Assembly: GCF_014856545.2 (NCBI RefSeq) | Contig: NZ_CP109811.1 | Location: forward strand, 4,024,001 to 4,088,000 | Reading direction: 5' to 3' | Source of the DNA: Mesobacillus jeotgali | GTDB taxonomy: Bacteria; Bacillota; Bacilli; Bacillales; Cytobacillaceae | DNA length: 64,000 bases | In this document: positions 30,200 to 37,958 of the stretch, piece by piece | Numbering within the stretch: the stretch's first letter is position 1 | Layout of the letters: each line of letters begins with the position of its first letter | Position numbers and translations under genes: made by a program | The notes under the pieces: model-generated | What the model was told of the DNA's origin: nothing | Database searches by the model: none | The model's input: the letters and a program-made list of their open reading frames with translations, nothing else

Positions 30200-30985
30200 T
30201 TAAGCTTCTTGCCCAACTGTTTCGTCTTCGATGCCCAGTTCTTTCTTAATCCAGTCGTATCCTTCTGCTTCTAAGCGCTGTGCAAGTTCTGGTCCACCAG
30301 ACTTCACAATACGGCCCTGCATCATAACGTGAACATAGTCAGGAGTGATGTAGTCAAGAAGGCGCTGGTAGTGAGTGATAATCAAGCAGCCGAAATCTTC
30401 GCCGCGCATTTGATTAATTCCTTTAGAAACAACCTTCAATGCATCGATATCAAGTCCTGAATCGATTTCATCAAGGATTGCGATTTTTGGTTCAAGCATC
30501 ATCAATTGAAGGATCTCGTTACGCTTCTTCTCACCGCCGGAGAAACCTTCGTTTAAGTAACGCTGTGCCATATCAAGGTCCATTTCAAGGAATTCCATTT
30601 GCTTATCCATCTTGCGGATGAACTTCATAAGAGAAATTTCATTTCCTTCGCCAAGACGGCTGTTCAATGCAGAACGCAAGAAGTCAGCATTCGTTACACC
30701 GCTGATTTCGCTAGGATATTGCATCGCAAGGAAAAGACCAGCGCGTGCTCTTTCATCAACTTCCATTTCCAGAACATCTTCGCCATCAAGCGTAATTGTT
30801 CCATTTGTTACTTCATACTTAGGGTGTCCCATGATAGAAGAAGACAAAGTGGACTTACCAGTACCGTTTGGTCCCATGATCGCATGGATTTCTCCACCCT
30901 TAACTTCAATATCCACACCTTTTAATATCTGCTTGCCTTCAATCTCAACTTGAAGGTCCTTAATTGATAATACAGATCCTGCCAT
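30200..30985 (-). CDS. sufC: SufC, Fe-S assembly ATPase
   Basis: ABC-type ATPase energising SufBD. 261 residues: Walker A GPNGTGKST (38-46), SufC-type signature FSGGEKKRNE, Walker B IAILDEIDSGLD. First gene of the operon; RBS GGAGG before ATG 30985. Confidence 0.96.
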   Translation of the reverse strand: MAGSVLSIKDLQVEIEGKQILKGVDIEVKGGEIHAIMGPNGTGKSTLSSSIMGHPKYEVTNGTITLDGEDVLEMEVDERARAGLFLAMQYPSEISGVTNADFLRSALNSRLGEGNEISLMKFIRKMDKQMEFLEMDLDMAQRYLNEGFSGGEKKRNEILQLMMLEPKIAILDEIDSGLDIDALKVVSKGINQMRGEDFGCLIITHYQRLLDYITPDYVHVMMQGRIVKSGGPELAQRLEAEGYDWIKKELGIEDETVGQEA

Positions 30986-31083
30986 AATATTACCTCCGTC
31001 AATATAGAAAAGATTTTAAGCCGACTCTTGCCGTCAAAAGCTCTATTCTCATTTTATTCTCATTACAATCTTATAACAAATAG

Positions 31084-31102
31084 AAAGTGTTAGCAACACT
31101 TT
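31084..31102. promoter_or_regulatory. Palindrome upstream of suf, candidate operator
   Basis: Perfect inverted repeat AAAGTGTTAGCAACACTTT (8-bp arms, 3-bp spacer) about 100 bp upstream of sufC, in the promoter region. The regulator is unknown; it does not match Fur, PerR or FadR boxes. Confidence 0.4.
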
Positions 31103-31167
31103 AGAAGTGGAAAGAAATACAACGAACACTGTAGAATTTTGTCAAACCGGAAAGCAGCAACCACTTT

Positions 31168-31305
31168 GATTTTTGGCTCATGCCGAGTGGGAAGGAAACG
31201 ACCGAGCAAATTCTTTTGCTCGCAGCGTTTCATTTCCGCTCGGCAGCTTTTCAGCTGAGGCTGAAAAGCCAGTGAAGCGTCAGCTTCACGAAGTGAGCCA
31301 AAATC
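31168..31305. repeat. Cloverleaf palindromic element (four-way junction fold)
   Basis: Outer stem GATTTTTGGCTCA (31168-31180) pairs with TGAGCCAAAATC (31294-31305). Inside are three consecutive arms. Arm 1 (31181-31245) has TGCCGAG/CTCGGCA at the base, an inner GGAA..GAAACG/CGTTTC..TTCC helix and the hairpin CGAGCAAA/TTTGCTCG at the tip. Arm 2 is GCTTTTCAGC/GCTGAAAAGC (31246-31269). Arm 3 is GTGAAGC/GCTTCAC (31272-31289). Not a tRNA: it lacks T-loop and CCA features. Could be a structured RNA or a mobile palindromic repeat; strand cannot be decided. Confidence 0.85.
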
Positions 31306-31375
31306 AGCAGAAATTCTGATTTACATTTATATCTGCAGCTTAGATTCCCTTGTCTTCTTTCCACTTCCCCACCCC

Positions 31376-31397
31376 GCCATTCAGCTCGCTGAATGGC
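31376..31397. repeat. Perfect 10-bp hairpin near the cloverleaf element
   Basis: GCCATTCAGC/GCTGAATGGC with a 2-nt loop, flanked by CCCCACCCC. No T-run on either strand, so it is not a standard terminator. It may be part of the same insertion as the cloverleaf. Confidence 0.6.
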
Positions 31398-31589
31398 GAC
31401 ATACGACGACCAAACATAATCACATTTTAACAGAACAAGCCAATTAAAGTCGGGTATTCCGCTCATAGCTTGTACATCATTTTATTTTTCACCTTCTATT
31501 ATAAAAAAATGTACTAGATAGCCTAAGCAATGCGGGATCCTGCTGGATTAATTATGGAGCCTAGGAAATATGCGAAGTTAGACCGACTT

Positions 31590-31780
31590 CGGACAACTTT
31601 TCCTCCTTTGGCACCAAACCTGTCTGAACTTACCTCTACTTCGGACAACTTTTCCTCTTTTGCCACCAAACCTGTCTGAACTTACCTCTACTTCGGACAA
31701 CTTTTCCTCTTTTGTCATCAAACCTGTCTGAACTTACCTCTACTTCGGACAACTTTTCCTCCTTTGGCATCAAACCTGTC
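31590..31780. repeat. 52-bp tandem repeat array, 4 units (array C)
   Basis: CGGACAACTTTTCCTC begins at 31590, 31642, 31694 and 31746, an exact 52-bp period. Each unit has AAACCTGTC placed so that GACA to TGTC spans exactly 33 bp. The linker TGAACTTACCTCTACTT is conserved among the first three units. Same geometry and orientation as arrays B, D and E. Confidence 0.96.
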
Positions 31781-31901
31781 ACAATAACGGTTTGAGTAGG
31801 AAACTGATCTTCCCGAGGTAATTTCAGTACAACATAATAAAGAAACCAGTGCATAAATCACACTGGTTCCAAGACATTTCTTCTATTATATATTCTATCG
31901 C

Positions 31902-32054
31902 TTACGAGTGGACTTTTCTGTCCAGGTCAGCGACCATCCGTTGGCTTTTGATATAGTCTCTTTCGCGTTTCCTTTCGACTTCCATTCTTGCGTCATGGTT
32001 CATGCTGTATACCTCATAACTAATTCCATGGGCTCCATGCATCGCTTTTTCCAT
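31902..32054 (-). CDS. Hypothetical small charged protein, 50 residues
   Basis: An ORF of 50 residues (MEKAMHGAHGISYEVYSMNH then a strongly charged helix RMEVERKRERDYIKSQRMV). A CCAGTG/CACTGG hairpin with T-rich tail follows at 31838-31868, as for a short transcription unit. No clear RBS was found and no family is recognised, so this may be chance. Confidence 0.35.
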   Translation of the reverse strand: MEKAMHGAHGISYEVYSMNHDARMEVERKRERDYIKSQRMVADLDRKVHS

Positions 32055-32320
32055 TTCACTTGTGTAGTTCAGTTTTAGCTGACTAATAGTGAATCATCCC
32101 TTCGGTTTTTCGCTTTTTAAAAAGCGTTTTTTTGTTATTGCAATCGTAACACCTTTTATTTACCACTTTCAAAGCGATTAAAACCGTTAATTTTTGGATG
32201 TGATGGAATATGGGGGCCTAACGCGACTTCACCTCTGCCATTCTTAAAATACTGGCAATATCCTCCCAAATGAAGCCTTTCCTGTTATTTAACAGCCAAT
32301 TCTGCTGTATGAAAAAGCTT

Positions 32321-32692
32321 TTACTGCTTCAAAGTATTCAATTCGGACATTGCTTCCTGGACTAATGTCACGGCCTGGCTCATTGCCGCACCGCCGCCGA
32401 ATGCAGCTGTGACCCCAACCGCTTCCAGTATTTGTTCCTCAGATGCTCCTTGATCCAGGCAGCCTTTTACATGGTATATTATGCAATATTCATCCTGCGA
32501 ATATAAAGAGATCCCCAGGGCAATCAACTGTTTTTCTTTTTGCGTCAAAGTGCCTTCCTGGAAACATACTTCAGTAAACGCATTATAGTGGCTTGCAAGC
32601 TCGGGCATTTTTTGCGTAAAAACGCCCAATCCTTGTTTATATTCATGAAGAGCTGCTTCTGTAGAATTCCGGGGTTCATAATGATGCTCCAT
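32321..32692 (-). CDS. Carboxymuconolactone decarboxylase (AhpD-like) family protein
   Basis: 123 residues of the CMD/AhpD helical fold. Conserved: [25 protein letters not shown] and [21 protein letters not shown]. It has one cysteine where AhpD has CxxC (YCIIYH), so it is not a standard peroxidase partner; function is unknown. ATG 32692 follows AGGAG; GTG 32701 overlaps that RBS. Confidence 0.83.
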   Translation of the reverse strand: MEHHYEPRNSTEAALHEYKQGLGVFTQKMPELASHYNAFTEVCFQEGTLTQKEKQLIALGISLYSQDEYCIIYHVKGCLDQGASEEQILEAVGVTAAFGGGAAMSQAVTLVQEAMSELNTLKQ

Positions 32693-32760
32693 TTTTCCCA
32701 CTCCTATCTGCTTTTTTCTCGGTTAGTATGGTAATTTTCCTGGCGGGTTATGCGGCAAAA

Positions 32761-32791
32761 AGAAAAAGCAGGCTGCTCGCCTGCTTTTTCT
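32761..32791 (-). terminator. Intrinsic terminator after metQ
   Basis: Stem AGAAAAAGCAGGC/GCCTGCTTTTTCT just past the metQ stop. Confidence 0.88.
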
Positions 32792-32797
32792 AATGAG

Positions 32798-33637
32798 TTA
32801 TTCTTTTACCGGTACGACTGCACCTTCATATTTTTCAAGGATGAAATCCTGGATCTCTTTTGAATGAAGCACTTCAACTAGCGCCTTGATTGCTGGTTTG
32901 TCGGCATCTCCTTCACGGACAGCAATTACGTTCACATAAGGAGAATCGCTTTCCTCGATGGCAATTGAATCGTTTAATGGGTTCAACCCTGCATCGATTG
33001 CATAGTTAGAGTTGATCAATACTGCGTCGCCTTCACCATTGTTGAAGATTTGCGGAAGCATAGCTGCTTCATACTCTGTATCAAAATCTAATTCTTTAGG
33101 ATTTTCTGCAATATCATCAATTGTTGCTTTTACTTTTTCTACGCCTTCTTTAAGGGTGATCAGTCCCTCTTTTTCAAGCATTGTTAAAATACGGCCATGG
33201 TCTGCTACCGAGCTGCTCATGATGATGTGCGCTCCCTTTGGCAGGTCATCCAGTGTAGTATGTTCCTTTGAATATACACCGATAGGCTCGATATGGATGC
33301 CGCCTGCGTTTTCAAACTTATAGCCGTGCTCAGCCATTTGGGACTCTAAGTAAGGTATATGCTGGAAGTAGTTTGCATCCAGTTCTCCTCCATCAAGTGC
33401 CTGGTTTGGAACAACATAGTCGTTGAATGTCTTGATTTCCATTTCATAACCCTTTTCTTCAAGTAACGCTTTTGCTTCTTCCAAAATTTCTGCGTGAGGC
33501 ACGTTCGAAGCACCTACGACGATTTTCTTGCTTTCTTCGTTGCCGCCTTCTCCAGATGTGTTATCCTCGGAAGTTCCGCAAGCTGCAAGTCCTGCTGTTA
33601 AAACTAATGCTAATAATGCTAATAACCATTTTTTCAA
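32798..33637 (-). CDS. metQ: Methionine-binding lipoprotein MetQ
   Basis: NlpA-family receptor of the methionine ABC importer. 279 residues; lipobox LAAC (C20) after a short signal, then the domain with GASNVPHAEILE and NAGGIHIEPIGVYS. Last gene of metN-P-Q, which is under a SAM-I riboswitch. B. subtilis synteny (yusA). Confidence 0.94.
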   Translation of the reverse strand: MKKWLLALLALVLTAGLAACGTSEDNTSGEGGNEESKKIVVGASNVPHAEILEEAKALLEEKGYEMEIKTFNDYVVPNQALDGGELDANYFQHIPYLESQMAEHGYKFENAGGIHIEPIGVYSKEHTTLDDLPKGAHIIMSSSVADHGRILTMLEKEGLITLKEGVEKVKATIDDIAENPKELDFDTEYEAAMLPQIFNNGEGDAVLINSNYAIDAGLNPLNDSIAIEESDSPYVNVIAVREGDADKPAIKALVEVLHSKEIQDFILEKYEGAVVPVKE

Positions 33638-33651
33638 TTCAATTCTCTCCT

Positions 33652-34320
33652 TTATCTCTTATCTAATTTCCTGGTGAAGAAGTCACCTGCAAACTGGATT
33701 ATAAACACAATAATCAAGATAATAATTGTGGCCATTAAGGTGACATCATTTCGGCTTCTCTGGAAACCTTCAAGGTATGCCAGGTTCCCAAGACCGCCTG
33801 CGCCAATGACTCCGGCCATTGCTGTGTAACTGACTAGCGCAATCGCCGTTACCGTAATACCAGAAACCAAAGCTGGCATCGATTCTGGAAGCAGCACCTT
33901 CCAGATAATCGTCGTCGTCTTGGCACCCATGGACTTGGCTGCTTCAATGACACCTTTATCAATCTCACGCAAGCCGATTTCTACCATCCTTGCGTAAAAT
34001 GGCGCCGAACCGATAATCAGAGCAGGTAGGGCAGCATTTTCCCCAATCATCGAGCCAACGATAATTTTTGTAAAAGGAATCAGAAGTACGATCAAGATAA
34101 TGAATGGGATCGACCTAAAAATATTAACAACTGCGCTCAATACTAAATTGACAGGTTTATTTTCCCAAATATTTCCCGGGGATGTCAAAAAAAGCAGCAG
34201 TCCGAGGAGTGCTCCAAGGATAAAGGTAGCCACTACAGAAATGGCACTCATGTACAGTGTCTCAACTGTCGCTTCCCACATTCGGTCCCAGTTGACATTT
34301 GGAAACAATGTCTCAGCCAT
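33652..34320 (-). CDS. metP: Methionine ABC permease
   Basis: 222 residues with five hydrophobic segments and the permease EAA-type loop EAAKSMGAKTTTIIWKVLLP, which contacts MetN. It overlaps metN by 8 bp and lies 14 bp upstream of metQ. Confidence 0.94.
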   Translation of the reverse strand: MAETLFPNVNWDRMWEATVETLYMSAISVVATFILGALLGLLLFLTSPGNIWENKPVNLVLSAVVNIFRSIPFIILIVLLIPFTKIIVGSMIGENAALPALIIGSAPFYARMVEIGLREIDKGVIEAAKSMGAKTTTIIWKVLLPESMPALVSGITVTAIALVSYTAMAGVIGAGGLGNLAYLEGFQRSRNDVTLMATIIILIIVFIIQFAGDFFTRKLDKR

Positions 34321-35338
34321 TCGAAATCACCTCCACGCCGACTTCATGCTGGCCGATATACTCGATTGCCCGGGCTACTTCGCCCTCTTCACCATCAAGA
34401 TGGATGAACAAAGTTCCATACGAACCATCTTGTGTCTGTGAAATTTTACCCTGAACAATATTGACCGTTATTGAAAACTCACGGATCAAGTTGGTGATCA
34501 ACGGCTGTTCTGTCCCTTCACCTACGAATGTGAGCTGTACAACGCGGCCATGTGGATAGCGCTCCAGTAAATGGTCAACAGTTTCTTTTGTTTCTTCAGG
34601 TTCTGTCACCTGCTGGACGAATCTTTTCGTAATCGGCTGCTGAGGATTTTTAAAGACTTCCAGTACAGGTCCTGTTTCAACAATCTTTCCGCCTTCCATT
34701 ACAGCGACTCGATGGCAAATTTTCCTGATAACATGCATTTCGTGGGTGATCAGGACGATTGTCAGGCCAAGCCTTTTATTGATATCAACTAGGAGATCGA
34801 GAATTTGGTCAGTCGTCTGCGGATCAAGTGCTGAAGTTGCTTCATCCCCAAGGAGTACTTTCGGGTTATTGGCAAGCGCCCTAGCAATTCCGACCCTCTG
34901 TTTCTGGCCGCCGCTCAACTGGGACGGATAAGCATCTCCCCGGCCTTCAAGACCTACTAATGTGATCAATTCTTTTACCCGTTTCTCTCTCTCTGCTTTT
35001 GCCACTCCGGCAATTTCAAGCGGAAACTCGATATTCTCCGCTACAGTCCTTGACCATAGCAGATTGAAATGCTGGAAAATCATGCTGATTTCCTGGCGAG
35101 CCTTGCGCAGATCTGCTCCCTTAATCCTGGAAACTTCCCTTCCGGCTACCACTACAGAACCTGATGTTGGGATTTCCAGCCCATTCAGCATGCGAATCAA
35201 AGTACTTTTGCCGGCACCACTATAACCGATAACTCCATAGATTTCGCCTTCCTTGACTTCAAGGTTGACATCATCGACTGCCTTAACATCCCCCTTGTTG
35301 GAAGGATAAATCTTTCTGGCATTCTTTATCGTAATCAA
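34313..35338 (-). CDS. metN: Methionine ABC importer ATPase
   Basis: 341 residues from TTG 35338 (reads (M)ITIKNARKIYPSNKGD), chosen because GGGGGAG lies just upstream and the length equals B. subtilis MetN. Walker A GYSGAGKST (38-46), signature LSGGQKQRVGIA, Walker B VLLGDEATSALD, and a C-terminal ACT-like NIL domain (about 265-341) that senses methionine in E. coli MetN. The frame is open to ATG 35371 without an RBS. Confidence 0.94.
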   Translation of the reverse strand: MITIKNARKIYPSNKGDVKAVDDVNLEVKEGEIYGVIGYSGAGKSTLIRMLNGLEIPTSGSVVVAGREVSRIKGADLRKARQEISMIFQHFNLLWSRTVAENIEFPLEIAGVAKAEREKRVKELITLVGLEGRGDAYPSQLSGGQKQRVGIARALANNPKVLLGDEATSALDPQTTDQILDLLVDINKRLGLTIVLITHEMHVIRKICHRVAVMEGGKIVETGPVLEVFKNPQQPITKRFVQQVTEPEETKETVDHLLERYPHGRVVQLTFVGEGTEQPLITNLIREFSITVNIVQGKISQTQDGSYGTLFIHLDGEEGEVARAIEYIGQHEVGVEVISNG

Positions 35339-35578
35339 TTGACTCCCCCTCTTTGCAACCGAGTATTCCATACTTATTAAAACCGTTTAATTTCCCTGAA
35401 AATAAGAAGGTTATCAATCTAGTTTCCCATTCCCTAACCAAAAAAATTCAAACTCAGCAAAATCGGGCAATGGGCTCTTATCCTAAACGGGAAAATTGTA
35501 CTCTTGTGATAAAATCTTTTCGGACAAGCTTTTTAGCTATAACTTTTTAAGCATTTATTCGAAAAGAACAAAATAAAA

Positions 35579-35604
35579 GCCTTCCTGCAAGTGAGCAGAA
35601 AGGC
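35579..35604 (-). terminator. Expression-platform terminator of the metNPQ SAM riboswitch
   Basis: Minus-strand stem GCCTTTCTGC/GCAGGAAGGC followed by TTTTATTTT, downstream of the aptamer. Confidence 0.88.
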
Positions 35605-35621
35605 ATAATAATAGTGGATTC

Positions 35622-35742
35622 CTTTCTCTCATCTGCCAAAGCGATCTGCTTTGTGTGAATTGGCACCATTTCAGCAAGCAATGCTTACTGACGGTTGCCG
35701 GGCTTCATAGGGCACTTCCCTCCACCTCTCTTGATAAGAGCA
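35622..35742 (-). ncRNA. SAM-I riboswitch (S-box) upstream of metNPQ
   Basis: Minus-strand leader with the S-box core in order: CTCTTATCAAGAGAGGTGGA, GGGAAGTGCCCTATGAAGCC, CGGCAACC, a P3 hairpin, GGTGCCAATTC and the P1 closing strand GATGAGAG. SAM binding is expected to terminate transcription before metN. Confidence 0.95.
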
Positions 35743-35782
35743 CGCTATTAAATTATCTAATCGGTTTTAAGTTACGAGTGTG

Positions 35783-35812
35783 ATTGTAGCACGGATTAAA
35801 AAAGGGTGTCAA
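35783..35812 (-). promoter_or_regulatory. Sigma-A-type promoter of metNPQ
   Basis: Minus-strand TTGACA (35812-35807) and TACAAT (35788-35783) with an 18-bp spacer, about 40 bp upstream of the S-box. Confidence 0.75.
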
Positions 35813-35851
35813 TAAAATTATTTTCAAATATTTTCTGGAAGGTTATGGATT

Positions 35852-37168
35852 TTAAATTCCAGCAGGGACTCCAGGTACTCCGGTCGCTTTTTCGATCGCC
35901 TGCTCCAGGTCTTCAATGATATCTTCCACATTTTCAATCCCGACGGAAAGGCGGATTAAATCCTCAGGAACCCCAGCTGCTTTAAGGCCTTCTGAATCCA
36001 GCTGCTGATGGGTTGTGCTTGCAGGATGGATGATCAGGCTTTTAGCATCGCCGACATTTGCGACATGGGACCATAATTCTAGTGAGTTGATCAGCTTTGC
36101 TCCGGCTTCCCTGCCGCCTTCAATCCCAAAAATAACTACTGACCCGGCTCCCTTTGGAAGGTAGCGGTCTGCGAGGTTTTTATCAGGATGAGACTCATGG
36201 CCAGGATAGCTTACCCAGGTAACAGCAGGATGAGACTCTAGGTAATCTACAATTTTTCGTGTATTGGCGATATGCTCCTTCATGCGTACATGTAAAGTTT
36301 CGATGCCAAGGTTAAATTGGAAGGCGCTCTGCGGACTGATTGCCGGTCCCAGGTCACGCAAAAGCTGGACTCTTGCCTTAACGATATATGCGGCAGCTCC
36401 GATTGCTTCACTATAGACAATGTTATGATAGCTGGAGTCCGGCTCATTAAAGCCTGGGAATTTAGCTGAACTCCAATCGAACTTTCCTCCATCCACAATA
36501 ATCCCGCCCATGACTGTCCCGTTCCCTAACAGCCACTTGGTTGCCGAGTGGATGACGATATCAGCTCCATGGTCAATTGGCCGGCAAAGATATGGTGTCG
36601 CAAAAGTGTTATCGATGATCAGCGGCACACCTGCTTCGTGGGCAACTTCGGCAACAGCTTCAATATCCAGGATCCTGAGACTCGGATTGCCGATCGTTTC
36701 TGCATAGACTGCTTTGGTTTTCGGAGTTATTGCCCTTCGGAAATTTTCAGGATCAGCGGAATCAACCAGGTGGACTTTTATTCCATACTTCGGCAGGGTG
36801 ACAGCAAATAGATTGTAGGTGCCACCATATAGATTAGCGGCAGCAACAATTTCATCGCCCGCATGCGCAATGTTCAGGATGGCCATCGTGATGGCAGACA
36901 TCCCGCTCGATAAAGCGAGCGCACCTACACCGCCTTCAAGCAAAGCCACTTTTTCTTCCAGGGCAGTAACAGTCGGATTATGTATCCTTGAGTAAATATA
37001 ACCCGGTTCTTTAAGTGCAAATAAATCTGCTGCATGTTCTGTATTTTCAAATTGGAATGCATTGCTCGAATAAATCGGTACAGCCCTTGCTCCGGTCACC
37101 GGGTCTGGTGACTGGCCGCCGTGTACCCCCAGCGTTTCAATCCTGTAACTCTTTTGCTCATTAGCCAT
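35852..37168 (-). CDS. metY: O-acetylhomoserine sulfhydrylase / aminocarboxypropyltransferase
   Basis: PLP enzyme that makes homocysteine from O-acetylhomoserine and sulfide. 438 residues of the Cys/Met metabolism family; PLP lysine K211 in SATKWLLGNG, AETIGNPSL and the substrate motif SRIHNPT. ATG 37168 has GGAGAG 6 nt upstream; ATG 37174 is too near it. It has its own SAM-I riboswitch. It consumes activated homoserine derived from hom. Confidence 0.92.
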   Translation of the reverse strand: MANEQKSYRIETLGVHGGQSPDPVTGARAVPIYSSNAFQFENTEHAADLFALKEPGYIYSRIHNPTVTALEEKVALLEGGVGALALSSGMSAITMAILNIAHAGDEIVAAANLYGGTYNLFAVTLPKYGIKVHLVDSADPENFRRAITPKTKAVYAETIGNPSLRILDIEAVAEVAHEAGVPLIIDNTFATPYLCRPIDHGADIVIHSATKWLLGNGTVMGGIIVDGGKFDWSSAKFPGFNEPDSSYHNIVYSEAIGAAAYIVKARVQLLRDLGPAISPQSAFQFNLGIETLHVRMKEHIANTRKIVDYLESHPAVTWVSYPGHESHPDKNLADRYLPKGAGSVVIFGIEGGREAGAKLINSLELWSHVANVGDAKSLIIHPASTTHQQLDSEGLKAAGVPEDLIRLSVGIENVEDIIEDLEQAIEKATGVPGVPAGI

Positions 37169-37209
37169 CTCCATCTCTCCAATCTAAATAATTTGTCTAA
37201 AAAACAAAA

Positions 37210-37231
37210 ACCCTCTTCCTAAGAAGAGGGT
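37210..37231 (-). terminator. Expression-platform terminator of the metY SAM riboswitch
   Basis: Stem ACCCTCTTC/GAAGAGGGT and a T-run (GGGTTTTTGTTTTTT on the minus strand). Confidence 0.9.
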
Positions 37232-37241
37232 CATTTATCAT

Positions 37242-37350
37242 CTCTCCTTATCTTTTCAGAGCAAAAACTCTGCTGGAATTAGCACCGTGTTTTCACAACC
37301 GGTTGCCGGGCTTCATGGGGCCAGTCCCTCCGCCTCTCTGGATAAGAATA
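37242..37350 (-). ncRNA. SAM-I riboswitch (S-box) upstream of metY
   Basis: Minus-strand leader: ATTCTTATCCAGAGAGGCGG, AGGGACTGGCCCCATGAAGC, CCGGCAACCGG, GGTGCTAATTCC and the closing strand. A second copy of the class found before metN, with a different P3/P4 sequence. Confidence 0.96.
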
Positions 37351-37379
37351 TTCAATTCTGTTTTTACTGCGTTAAAGTG

Positions 37380-37408
37380 ATAATATCACGTCACAATTTA
37401 CCAGTCAA
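37380..37408 (-). promoter_or_regulatory. Sigma-A-type promoter of metY
   Basis: Minus-strand TTGACT (37408-37403) and TATTAT (37385-37380), 17-bp spacer, about 30 bp upstream of the S-box. Confidence 0.72.
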
Positions 37409-37418
37409 TATATTTAGA

Positions 37419-37775
37419 CTATTCAGATATAAATTTATATACAGGAAGTGGTCTTGCAAGGTAAAATAACGATTCCAGTACCAATTGGGCGCGAAAAGAA
37501 CAATCAGTTGTAAAATAATTCATTTTTATCCCCTGCAGCAATTTAAGATTCCCATCAAATAAGTGCTCAAAATAGGCACCCCTGCCAGACAGCGTTGCAG
37601 TTTTTCCCATATCCATGCAGGAATCACACCAGGCAACCTTGCCATCCTTAAAAGACACGTAGTAGGTGTTATCGTCTGCCTCTATTTTTAAGATTAAATC
37701 CAGTTTTGTCACTAGCTGCTGAATATGCTCTTTGTTGGGAATCTCATTCACAAACCTGTCTATTCGTTCTTGCAT
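37419..37775 (-). CDS. SCP2-like small protein
   Basis: 118 residues from ATG 37775 (MQERIDRF) behind GGAG; ATG 37793 is an alternative behind AAGGAA. The pattern TYYVSFKDGKVAW, ATLSGRGAYFEHLFDGNLKL and IKMNYFTTDCSF resembles the SCP2 sterol-carrier fold, a small hydrophobic-ligand domain. Substrate and role unknown. It lies between metY's promoter and an MFS gene. Confidence 0.6.
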   Translation of the reverse strand: MQERIDRFVNEIPNKEHIQQLVTKLDLILKIEADDNTYYVSFKDGKVAWCDSCMDMGKTATLSGRGAYFEHLFDGNLKLLQGIKMNYFTTDCSFRAQLVLESLFYLARPLPVYKFISE

Positions 37776-37884
37776 TCCGATCAACTCCCTCATATTACAT
37801 ATTCCTTGTAATTAGGGGAAAACCTGTAGAAATCCTTCGACAAATAATTCGATGAAAATTGAATTAACATCGTGAATAACATAA

Positions 37885-37921
37885 AAAAAGACAATACCGT
37901 GTGATATTTCGGCATTGTCTT
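37885..37921 (-). terminator. Intrinsic terminator after the MFS gene
   Basis: Minus-strand AAAGACAATGCCGAAATAT/ACGGTATTGTCTTT arms with a T-run. Confidence 0.85.
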
Positions 37922-37958
37922 TCATTTCCCGAGAAATAAATCCAAAGAAATACAGTAA

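Noticed and set aside
31168..31305. tRNA gene (cloverleaf)
   Set aside because: At 138 bp it is too long, the arms have wrong lengths, and there is no T-loop or anticodon-like loop.
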